A stretch of 64,000 nt of DNA, taken from Primulina eburnea. Taxonomy: Eukaryota; Streptophyta; Magnoliopsida; Lamiales; Gesneriaceae. The stretch spans positions 86,495 through 150,494 of the forward strand of contig NW_027330830.1 in NCBI RefSeq assembly GCF_022965805.1. Reading direction: 5' to 3'. The translations under genes and the position numbers were made by a program. The notes under the pieces are model-generated. The model had not been told where the DNA came from and ran no database searches. It saw only the letters and a program-made list of their open reading frames with translations. The stretch's first letter is position 1. Each line of letters opens with the position of its first letter. Positions 32,286-43,083 of the stretch are shown one piece after another.

Positions 32286-33991
32286 TGTGGGGACCCGGAC
32301 GCTAATCATCTTCTTACTCAACTTTTTGGGATTTAGTTATCAATTAAGATAAAACAGGGTCTAAAATTTTTCTTTTTAAATTATAACTGCGAAAGGTAAT
32401 GGACTCTAAATACTATACATGTCTGTATATAAAAATACAAATTCAGTATTAAAATACAATAATGTACAACCTTCTAATCTAAGGTTCACTACTAAAGTTC
32501 TAGTAGTAAAATCCAATCTACTGTAAGTCCGGAATCACCACGCTAAACTCGTCTTCTCTCGTCATCTTCTCGACCCTGATCCAGCCCCACCTGTTGTAAT
32601 GCACACATACAAAACACGACAACAGCCGGATAACTCCGGTGAGAATAAATCCCAGTATAAAACATGGTAAGCATGTATATAAACAAACTAATTCATAAAA
32701 CATGCGATCATGTGTAAACACAATATATTTCATAATCTATGAAATTAAGCATGCAACTCAAAATCAGATAAACATGCATATAAACAATCTAAATCATAAA
32801 ACATGCTAGCACAACTGAAAGCAATAACGATGGGTTCCATGATCTAGGAGCCACATCCATATAAGCATGAAGTCCTAATCAAATCATGTCTAGACTTGAC
32901 TCGATCTATAACTCTAGGGTTCCCGGGGTGAATAAGACGTCACTGGCTGTCACCTACCCAACCACTCGGGGCGACTGTACGTCTTATTCCTAGACTTCGG
33001 TCCGAGCTGTATCGACGGCTGGCAATAGGAGTAATGACTACTCCTAAGTTGAGATACACCGAACGTCTAGAAGTCTGACAATGACTGTCAAGACTTTCCT
33101 ATCTTAAATGCAATGAATAACAATCTGTAAACAAAGCATAATCATATTCATAACTGAATATCCCAATTATCTTACCTGCTTGAATACAATTCTAAAATCA
33201 AAGCATAATCAGGTAACAATATAAATAATAATCTAGTATGTGATTTTATTGGGAAACTCAAATCAATCTAATTTGAGTTATGCTTCCCGAATATCACATG
33301 AATTATACCTTTGCCGTCCCTATCTGACGAAGACGATGACCTGTATCCAAATCTGTCCATATCAAATCTGAAATGACAATATCCAATACCCTGTATCAAT
33401 GTATAATCCAATTCAAAATCTGTCTGGTCAATATCTGAATAAACTACAATCTGATTCATATCAACCATATTACAAGATAACGATAACCAAGACTGAATCT
33501 GATCAATCTGTACCAACTGATGTTTGGACGGCATAACAATACAGTCTTGTAACCCCGTCAGTCTTAACATCACAATTATAATACCAAAATTCCTAATAAA
33601 TCTCAGTACATTCTATAACTTCAGTATCTGTACACTTTAACATGAATAACAGCATAATTCTGATAGCAATCTCAATCAATCAACTCTAAAATTCATAACA
33701 ATACCATAACCAGTCTATTTCTAAATCTGACTTCGATTCTACAATATCTACGGTAGTAGAAACACCATATCCGAATCATATTCAATTCTAACAACATCAT
33801 AAAATCAAATCTTGTCTAAACGTAATAAAACTTACGTCCTTGTGTAGCCTGCGTTGATAGTAACACAGTACCGAAGTCGGATTTCAATTCAGATAGACGG
33901 TTTACTCGCAAATCAATTTAAGAAAATAAGAACGAAGCTTTTTCCCTCACCCTCGATTTCTCCTCTTCTGAAATGAGATTTACGCCTGTAA

Positions 33992-34009
33992 ATATATATA
34001 TATATATAC
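33992..34009 (-). promoter_or_regulatory. Putative TATA region of element B
   Basis: An alternating AT run ending TATATAC, about 460-480 bases into the LTR on the minus strand and about 50 bases downstream of the GC palindromes. Same layout at 16170-16185. Confidence 0.55.
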
Positions 34010-34060
34010 TTACACTCACATGCAGCAAAGCACATGGCTCGTCCTTCGCGCAACACGTCT

Positions 34061-34299
34061 CGCGCATATGCGCGGCCACTACTCGCGCATATGCGCGAGA
34101 CCTACTGTCTCGGCGAAACTGCTACTCGCGCATATGCGCCATTAATTCCGCGCATATGCGCCACCCCTTCTGGCCCTCCCGCGCATATGCGCCACTCTAC
34201 TCAGGCATATGCGCCACTGGTTCTGGCCTTGCTGGGCATGTGCGCGCATTATCTCGCGCATGTGCGCGCAAGCCTCGGCCAGCTCCGCGCATGTGTGCC
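34061..34299. repeat. GC palindrome cluster in the 5' LTR of B
   Basis: A partner of 16237-16475. Three of the nine motifs are damaged here (for example CTCAGGCATATG, CTGGGCATGTG, CATGTGTGCC), mostly by changes at CpG. Confidence 0.9.
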
Positions 34300-34469
34300 C
34301 TCTCACTTCTTGCACACACATTTCACACCTTTATCATGTGTCCTAGTCCGATCCGTTCTGTCTATAATCATCTCGATTAATTTAATAAATCATTCCGGAT
34401 TAATCTCCGATTACAGTAATCATATCCAAATCATTTCAGATTACGGTAATTAAATTTCCGGACATTACA

Positions 34470-35868
34470 TTACAGCTTGTCATAAAACCGATGATGCTTC
34501 AAACATTGCGGATTTGTTCTTTAGAGAAGTCGTTAAGTTGCATGGCATGCCTAGGACTATTGATTCTGGTCGCGATGTTAAATTCTTTAGTTACTTTTGG
34601 AAGACTTTATGGGCTAAACTTGGCACAAAATTGTTGTTTTCTACTACTTGTCATCGTCAAACGGATGGACAAACTGAAGTTGTCAATAGAACTTTGGGAA
34701 CACTTTTGCGAGCTATTCTTAAAAAGAACTTGGATTGACATTTCTATGGACTTTATTTTGGGGTTGCCTAGGTCTAAGAAGGGGAGTGATTCTATTTTTT
34801 TTGCTGTGGATAGATTCTCTGAGATGGCACATTTTATAGCTTGTCATAAACCCGATGATGCTTCAAACATTGCGGATTTGTTCTTTAGAGAAGTCGTTAG
34901 GTTGCATGGAGTGCCTAGGACTATTGTTTCTGGTCACGATGTTAAATTCTTGAGTTACTTTTGGAAGACTTTATGGCTAAACTTGGCACAAAATAGTTGT
35001 TTTCTACTAATTGTCATCCTCAAACGGATGGACAAACTGAAGTTGTCAATAGAACTTTGGGAACACTTTTGCGAGCTATTCTTAAAAAGAACTTGGATTG
35101 ACATTTCTATGGACTTTATTTTGGGATTGCCTAGGTCTAAGAAGGGGAGTGATTCTATTTTTTTTGCTGTGGATAGATTCTCTGAGATGGCACATTTTAT
35201 AGCTTGTCATAAAACCGATGATGCTTCAAACATTGCGGATTTGTTCTTTAGAGAAGTCGTTAGGTTGCATGGAGTGCCTAGGACTATTGTTTCTGGTCGC
35301 GATGTTAAATTCTTGAGTTACTTTTGGAAGACTTTATGGGCTAAACTTGGCACAAAATTGTTGTTTTCTACTACTTGTCATCCTCAAACGGATGGACAAA
35401 CTGAAGTTGTCAATAAAACTTTGGGAACACTTTGCGTGCTATTCGTAAAAAGAACTTGGATTGACATTTCTATGGACTTTATTTTGGGGTCGCGTAGGAC
35501 TAAGAAGGGGAGGGATTCTATTTTTGTTGTTGTGGATAGATTCTCTAAGATGGCACATTTTATAGCTTGTCATAAAACCGATGATGCTTCAAATATTGCG
35601 GAGTTGTTCTTTAGAGAAGTCGTTAGGTTGCATGGCATGCCTAGGACTGTTGTTTCTGGTCGCGATGTTAAATTCTTGAGTTACTTTTGGAAGACTTTAT
35701 GGGCTAAACTTGGCACAAAATTGTTGTTTTCTACTACTTTTCATCCTCAAACGGATGGACAAACTGAAGTTGTCAATAAAACTTTGGGAACACTTTTGCG
35801 TGCTATTCTTAAAAAGAACTTGGATTGACATTTCTATGGACTTTATTTTGGGGTCGCCTAGGACTAAG
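34470..35868 (+). repeat. Satellite block 1 (364-bp integrase-derived monomer)
   Basis: About 3.8 monomers. Junction words (GGATTGACATTTCTATGG) fall at 34739, 35102, 35465 and 35829. Units of 363 bp with one-base deletions lie beside 364-bp units, and this accidentally keeps a 445-codon frame (34491-35828) open across several integrase pieces; it is not a gene. The block is bordered by the B LTR on the left and cut by copia element E at 35868. Confidence 0.95.
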
Positions 35869-38026
35869 TGAAAGGGATCGGTTACGGTGACCGGAAGCGC
35901 AACGGAAGTTTAAAAATTCGATTTTTCATACAAAAATTTCGGCCACCACTACATTTTGTGCAACAAATACAATAAACCACAAAAATGACATCCATAGTGT
36001 GTTTTAAAGAAATATACCTATCAATCTCAAGAGATTGATTATGGCTCCAACTTTGTTGTCAAACAACAAAGCTCTTGAAAGGTAGAAACTATCTTCAAGC
36101 TTTCCAATGAGCACTCCTTGCTCAACAATTAAGCCCACCACCAACTAGGTAGATCCCCTCATATTTTGCACTAGAAAAATATGAGGATTTTTCAAAGAGA
36201 AGTGTTTTTGATCTCCAACAATTGAAGAACAAAAGAGAGAAAAATGGAGGAGAGAAAATATGCTATGTTTTCGGCCATCTCATGCTGGAGGGGAAGGAGA
36301 ATGAGTTAATTTTCTTGTCTTGGTTGTGAGAAAAGCAAAAAGCAAAAGGTGCATGCCTTGCATTATTTTAATAAAAAGTAATCTCCAACCCTTCACCTCC
36401 CATGCATGCATATAATATAGTTTTTAATCAAATTAAAAACTTTGGACTAAATTTAATTATCTCAAACATATTTGAGACTAATTAAACATTACTTGAATTT
36501 ACTCAAGTCCCACTAGTTAAATAATTAATTTAAATTGAGCTCTACAAGACTCAATATAATTTAATTAATTCAACACTTGAATTAATTTAATTATTTTGGA
36601 CTCTACTAGGTCCACTAGTGTTTAATTAATTCAACACTTGAATTAATTTAATTTAGTCCATAATAATGTTTATGAAAATCACAATTTTCAAATACATTAT
36701 TCACTTGGCCAAATTTTAATTTAGGAACACTTCCATAAATCAAAATTTACATTTCTCTCATAGAAGTCATACTTCTATTTTTCTTTACACTTATAAACTC
36801 ATTTATAAGTCGTTCAACACATCGAACTATTTTCTCCTTTATAGAAGTCATACTTCTAATTTTCTTTATGCTTATAAACTCCTTTATAAGCCGTTCAACA
36901 CATTGAACTATTTTACTTCTCAACGGGATCTAGAAAGCTAGCACTTGTGTGGCCCTCAATGGTTCATTGATACGACTAGCCGTGGGTTCACATCTCCATG
37001 TGATTCGGACTAAACATGTCCTTATATGAGCATACCCCAATTGCTCCATTCTTACTTATCAACACCTTGATAACAAGAACGTCAGAACTCAAGTCTGATA
37101 GTACCCAACCAATCATGTTAAACGCCTAGCAGCATCGCTTACATGATTCCCTAGGTATCAAATGATAGTGCCTGCAAGAACCATTCAATTATGGTTAGCG
37201 TACAGTACGGTCCCTTCAACTCATATATCCCGATCGATTCGACAACCATTGGTTTATCGAGAGTTGTCAATGAATCGATACTATGTGTCATGTCGTAGTT
37301 GCATCGATGGTGTAATCTATGAAACCCTTTCATAATTACCACCATACTCTGGCCAGAGATTTCGATCTACATACACATGATAACACATAGGATATCCATA
37401 CCCAAAGGTAAGCGGTGAATCCCCGACTACAATGCATCGACTCCTATGTGTTTCGACAGAACACCCAACCTTGCCACCTGATGACCCCATGAGAGTCGGT
37501 AAACAATTCAAAGTGTAATTCTAGCACATAGAGTCTCAATGTTGTCCCGGGTCATAAGGACTAATGGTGTACAACCATAAACCAGGACTTTTCCACTCGA
37601 TAAGTGAGAACCACTTGGAAAGTCCTTTAATGGAGGGTTGTTCAGTGCACTCTACCAGGAGCACCTATCTGCATGCTCGGACATCACAATGTCCCCTACC
37701 AATGAAACATGGTACTCACATCGCAGATACTAGTCTCGAACTCTAGCGGCCTATATCCTTCTTAGTGGCGGCTGAATCGACTAGGAACCGTTTAGAATAT
37801 ACAGAATTACAAATATGAGTTTCATGATACTCATCATATGAGCATCTCATATTCTTTCTACTATTTGTATATTCAAGGGCTTTATCTATGCAACTAGCAT
37901 GGGTATACAGATAAAGATGTGCCATAATAATAATCTCAAACATTATTAAAATAAAGATTGCTTATACATAGAGTTTCATTGTGAACACTCGGCCAACACT
38001 TGGCTCGACGGGCACCTACTCTAACA
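35869..38026 (-). repeat. 3' LTR of element E
   Basis: 2158 bp, very similar to 43084-45241. The inner half is AT-rich with repeated TTAATTAATTCAACACTTG words. Its left edge interrupts a satellite monomer after CTAAG. No gene. Confidence 0.94.
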
Positions 38027-38040
38027 ATCTCCCACTTGCA
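38027..38040 (-). other. Polypurine tract of element E
   Basis: On the minus strand, TGCAAGTGGGAGAT directly precedes the LTR start. Confidence 0.75.
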
Positions 38041-40022
38041 CTAGAGCCAACTACCCATATGCTTTAAACCCATTGATTCGCGATGCTTGTCGAATAATGG
38101 TCCAGGTAAAGGCGTAGCTAGTGGATCAACAACATTATCGGCGGAGCCGACTTTGTCAAAAGACACTTCTCCTCTTTCCACAATCTCTCCGAGGATGTGG
38201 TACTTTCTCAATACTAGTTTGGATTTCTGATGAGACCTAGGCTCCTTTGCTTGAGCTATAGCTCCCGTGTTGTCACACAACACCGGGACAGGAGCAACTC
38301 CATTAGGAATGACGCCCAACTCTTGGACGAATTTCCTTATCCAAACAGCCTCCCTTGCTGCATCTGATGCAGCAATGTATTCGGCCTCTGTGCTGGAATC
38401 CGTAGTATTGTCTCGCTTGGAACTCTTCCAAGAGACAGCAGCACCATAGAGCATGAATACAAAACCAGAGGTTGACTTCGAGTCATCGATATCGCTTTGG
38501 AAGCTAGAGTCGGTATAGCCTTCCAATTTTAGTTCTCCACCCCATAGACCAAGAACAATTTATTGGTCCTTCTCAACTACTTGAGGATGTCTTTCACAGA
38601 TTTCCAGTGTGGAAGACCAGGGTTCGATTGATATCTACTCACTACACTTAGTGCGAAAGCCACTTCAAGACGTGTAGATATCATCCCATACATGATGCTA
38701 CCAATTGCCGAAGCATACGGAATGCGTGTCATCGCCACTATCTCTGCATCAGTCTTGGGAGACAGACTTGGATAGGGACACGCCATGACACATTGGTAGA
38801 TGTCCTCCCTTGGACTCATCCATCGAGAACGACTTCGCGATGGTATCAATGTATGTGGACTGGGTGAGAACAAGCAATCTTCTCGATCTATCTCTATAGA
38901 TCTGTATTCCAAATACAAAAGATGCTTCCCCCAAGTCCTGCATCGAGAACTTACTCGCTAACCATATCTTAGTTGATTGCAACATTCCTACATCATTCCC
39001 AATGAGTTGAATGTCATCAACATATAACACCAGGAATGTCACAACACTCCCACTGACCTTCTTATACACATAGGGTTCCTCAGGACTCTTAGTAAATCAA
39101 ACTATTTGATTGTACTGTTGAATCTGAGGTTCCAACTCTTAGATGCCTGCTTTAGATCATAAATAGATCTCTGAAGTTTGCATACCATATGCTCACTTCC
39201 GATAGATGTTAACCCTTCAGGTTAAGACATGTAAATAACTTTCTTAAAATCCCCATTAAGAAAGTCTGTCTTGACATCCATCTGCCATATCTCATAGTCA
39301 TACCATGCAGCTATGGCTAGCAAAATCCTTATGGACTTGAACATTGCGACTGGGGAAAAAGGTTTCCTCAAAGTCAACTCCTTGTCTTTGAGTATATCCT
39401 TTTTCCACCAATCGCACCTTGAAGGTCAATACCTTCCCATCCGTCCCAAGTCCCTATGGGAACCTTTCTCTCAGGTGGATCTATAAGATCCCACACTTGG
39501 TTCGGATGCATGGAATTCATCTCAGATTCCATCGCTTCAAGCCATTTGGATGAATCGGCATCATATAACGCTTCCTTGAAGGTCCTTGGATCACATCCAT
39601 GGTTAGGCTCATCATGGCCCTCTTCAAGAAGCTGACCATACCTCATAGGTGGTCTCGAGACTTTCTCGTATCTTCTAGGAGCTTGTATCTCCTCTCTTGG
39701 CTCTTCGGGTGTGGGTTCTTCAATTGTGGGTGTCTCTCGAACCTCTTCGAGTTCTATCATCTCCCCTTTTTCTATCCAATAGAAATTCCTTTTCCAAAAA
39801 GGTTGCATTCCTAGAAACAAACACCTTTGTTTCTTGGGGATGATAGAAGTAGTATCCAATCGAATTCATTGGATATCCCACAAAGTAGCATAAAATGGAT
39901 CGACTATCCAATTTATCTCCCACTACCTGCTTCATAAGCAGGGCACCCCATATTCTATGATAAGAATACTTAGGAGGCTTACCCATCCATATCTCATATG
40001 GTGTATGCCTTTGAATGGACAT
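38041..40022 (-). pseudogene. pol: Pol remnant of E: integrase end, RT, RNase H
   Basis: The domains are recognisable but lie in different frames. 40022-39720 encodes the integrase C-terminal region (TPYEIWMGKPPKY). 39859-39374 is the integrase-RT linker ending in the RT start (EALYDADSSKWLEAMESE). 39373-39070 holds the RT fingers/palm with broken frames. 39069-38749 includes the catalytic LYVDDI. 38918-38577 continues RT (YASAIGSIMYGM). 38526-38041 is RNase H ([32 protein letters not shown]). At least four frame changes make it non-functional. Confidence 0.9.
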
Positions 40023-40288
40023 TTAGTGGAATATCTTTTAATTTTAAGTTATAGAGATCGTTTTCAAGTTCTCAAGTACCAATAAAACATTCATTCATGT
40101 AAATGTTGCAAACACCTTTGCAAAATAAACAAGAATATCCATTTTTATCACCATAGAAATGGAAACAATGTTTTTCACCAAAGTGGTACAAACAAAACAT
40201 CTCTTAAAATTAACTTAAAATCATTGTTCAACAATAAGTAAACATTTCTTAAGGTCTTGGCAGCATCTCTTGCTCCATTGCCCATCCT
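40023..40288 (-). other. AT-rich gap between gag/PR and integrase end of E
   Basis: About 270 bp with no coding similarity that I can see. Protease end, integrase zinc finger and DDE core should lie here and are missing, so a large internal deletion or replacement has occurred. Confidence 0.6.
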
Positions 40289-41280
40289 CTAGAAGGTCAC
40301 ACCTTCCTTAAGCTTTCTACTTCTTCCCATCACCTGTAACACATTACAGAGATGTAATCCACATCCGGTATCCAATACCCAAGAAGTAGAGTTAACTGAA
40401 ATGTTTACTTCAATGTAGAACATACCATTTTCAGAACTTTTCTGGGCAAGATATTCTTTCAATTTCGCCTCCAATGTCCAGGCATCTTGCAGTGATGACA
40501 AACATCACTAGTCTTGTCAGCCTTAACTGGTGTGGCTGCCACAACGGGATTCGGAGATTGCCTCAACAAGGGCACGTTCTTCTTGGGACGTTGGAAAGAA
40601 CTCTTCTTTCCCTTCCCATGTGGATCAATCTTCGTACCAGATGAAGAACCCACATAAAGAACCAACTTCTCTTTCTTGATGTTGGATTCAAAGTAACAAG
40701 CATATTCACCAACTCCTCAAGTGTCGGCTCTATCTTGTTCATGTTGAAGTTCACCACAAAAGGATCAAATGAGCTAGGCAATGATAACAGCAACACGTCG
40801 GTGGTCAACTCCGAAGGCAAGATCAGATCCATGCCAACGAGCTTGTCCACGAGCCCGATCACCTTTAGGCCATGCTCATGGACCGAGGCCCCATCTTGCA
40901 TGCGTAAAGTGATCAGCTCCTTGACGGTAGCATGCCTAAGAGGACGTGTTTGCTCTCCAAAGAGCTCCTTGAGGTGCAAATGAATGTCAGCAGCATTCTT
41001 TGCACCCTCAAAAACGCCTCTGCAGCTCATCATTTATAGAAGTCAGCATGTAACACCTGTCTATCAAGTCATGGTCACACCATTCCTTGTAAGCCTGCAA
41101 TTCCTCAGGAGTGCAGTCAGTCGGAGCCTCAACAAGGGGCGACTCAGTCAGTGTATATGCTACCCTTTCCGAATTCAAGACGATTTTCAGGTTTCTTAGC
41201 CAAGTGAGGTAATTAGGTCCAGTTAATATGTGTTTGTCGAGTATTACGGATATCGGATTGCGAATCGAAGACATTGTCAA
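40289..41280 (-). pseudogene. gag: Gag and protease remnant of E
   Basis: 41280-41008 encodes a copia Gag N-terminus (HILTGPNYLTWLRNLKIVL). 41033-40563 is the rest of capsid (LPSSFDPFVVNFNMNK). 40665-40459 contains the zinc knuckle start CHHCKMPGHWRRN. 40501-40289 has the protease site SWVLDTGCGLHLC. Consecutive pieces are in different frames, so the gene is broken at least three times. Confidence 0.88.
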
Positions 41281-43069
41281 TTTGTACTGAAAGTAAAAAC
41301 AGATAAATGTTGATGACTATTTTAAAATATTTGGTAAGATATAAAGTATGGACTTTAACTTTATAAATATTTACTCCCACTGTTTTGACATCTTTCACTA
41401 CCCTCTAGTGAAAACGGGAAACTCCTTTCCTCAGTAGGTACGTAAGGCCCAATTAGCGAATTATGATCCCGATTATACAGCCAATCACAATTCCTAAAAG
41501 GTAGTTTCCCAATTGCATCACAATGCAACCCCTAACGTAAACTTTTGTCTCACGTTTGATTAGGACCCATTATAGACGTCGTTCATCTTTACGTGTCAAG
41601 CCTTACCCATCGATGTTGAACCTTAATGGACGGTCGCCATGAGTTCCCTCAATTATCTGAGCCGAAGTCATGGGAGTTCCACGTAGTTCACATCACCATG
41701 TCAATGAATGTCACAACTTTCCGGCACTAAGGGCCCCCCCAATAATATGAGCCGAGCCCCGAGTACGGGTAGCGTTCATCATGCACCCATTGTCGATGGA
41801 AGACAAGGAAATTATAACCAAATTTATAATTCCCCTTTTCGGACTTGATATTAATTTTGAATCTTATTCAAAATGAGGGTTTTAATTTTGAAAGGTCTCA
41901 TCATTAATTTTATTTAAAAGCTCGCCATGTTTGATCGTATGTTTGCCGGATTCATGCAACTTTGTTATTATCATAATAATAACGCACATACTCATTATTT
42001 ATAACATATCATGCATATATTATAAACAGTAAACAAAACAAGGATGATCAATCGCCCCAATACTAACGGACCGTGTGAGCTAAACACGGGCCTAGGTCCA
42101 ATCCTAGGGAAATGCACGGGATGCAAATGCAACTATTACATAAGCTTCCAATATTTACATGTCTTCGATCTTCATAATCATCATGGCTACCATCTTCCAA
42201 TCTTGATCATCCACTATACTAATATTTACAAATAAATATCCATGGCAAATAGGGATACATCTCATGGGGGGTGGGAACTGGCCATAAACCAAGCCCACTT
42301 TAAATTTGATAATTATTACAATCATTCAACATCAAATATCCTAGCATACACCTAGCAAATTGGGCTTGGGCTTTTGATCATCCTTCATGCATAATATCAC
42401 ATATCATACACCATCAATTAATTATCACAATAATTAATTGATCCAATATTATATATCTTGATCCAATCACTAACCGCCACGATTATAAACTAAATTAACA
42501 AAGTATACAAACACATTTGTCTACTTTCAAATTAATTTATTTATAACCGAATTTCTTGTAAATCACCATTTACTATAAATAATTAAAGTCCAACTTAAAT
42601 TATTTATTTCATGAGAAAATATTTGCAACTTTTGTAATTTTAAACTTAAGGGCCCAAAAACTTATTTTTCACCAAAAACATTTTCGGCCCATTTAAAATT
42701 CACAAACATGTTAGCCATCCAATGGCCCAACAACTCAAGGCCCATGACACTTTGATATTCCAAAACACTTTTGGAAACCCTAGCCGTCATCGCCGTCGCC
42801 GGAGCTCCGTCGCCGGATTCCGGCCAACATGCAAAAAAATTTTTTTTTATTAAAAATAGGGGGGCTGTTCGGGCAGCCCCTCGGGCTGCCCTTGCTGCCC
42901 GAAATGGGCAGCCCCTCGGGCAGCCCGAGCTGCCCGAAACGGGCAGCAACATGCTGCCCGAAAAACGCCCCAACAAGCCTTGAGTTTCGTTGCAAATTTT
43001 CGGTCTCATGCGGTTAGAAATCAATCTCAACATAATATCATGTAGTTGCTACACAAAATCGTAACCATA
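41281..43069 (-). other. Long leader of element E
   Basis: About 1.8 kb between the PBS and gag with no credible ORF. AT-rich for most of its length, with a GC-rich inverted-repeat cluster (42862-42966). Nothing else is recognised. Confidence 0.7.
42862..42966. repeat. GC-rich GGGCAGC/GCTGCCC cluster in the leader of E
   Basis: About nine copies of GGGCAGC or its complement GCTGCCC within 105 bp, able to form alternative hairpins. Next to it at 42833-42849 lies a short A7/T9 tract, echoing the A(n)T(n) tracts in the C and D LTRs. Confidence 0.88.
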
Positions 43070-43081
43070 GCTCGGATACCA
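43070..43081 (-). other. Primer-binding site of element E
   Basis: On the minus strand TGGTATCCGAGC, one base different from the usual initiator tRNA-Met complement, two bases inside the LTR. Confidence 0.8.
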
Positions 43082-43083
43082 CT

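Larger units (their letters stand above)
14931..34469 (-). mobile_element. Element B: non-autonomous Ty3 element, split by D and C
   Basis: On the minus strand: 5' LTR 34469-32286, PBS, leader, gag 31874-30999, ruined pol 30960-29248, the nested insertion D (17184-29247 plus the 5-bp duplication CATCA), the rest of pol and 3' UTR 17183-16663, a polypurine tract and the 3' LTR 16645-14931. The two pol halves align continuously with integrase of element A across the D insertion point, which proves they are one element. LTR identity remains high (roughly a dozen substitutions noticed) apart from a 469-bp deletion in the 3' LTR. Pol is nonetheless degenerate, so B must depend on another element; A is a plausible helper. 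Confidence 0.9.
32286..34469 (-). repeat. 5' LTR of element B
   Basis: 2184 bp, full length. It includes 469 bp absent from the 3' LTR (about 33367-33836). GC palindrome cluster at 34061-34299; TATA-like AT run at 33992-34009 on the minus strand. Its right edge abuts satellite DNA at 34470 with no duplication visible. Confidence 0.93.

Noticed and set aside
36400..36920. AT-rich stretch as a possible origin or scaffold-attachment region
   Set aside because: It is the inner part of the copia LTR and is repeated at 43615-44135; no specific signal.
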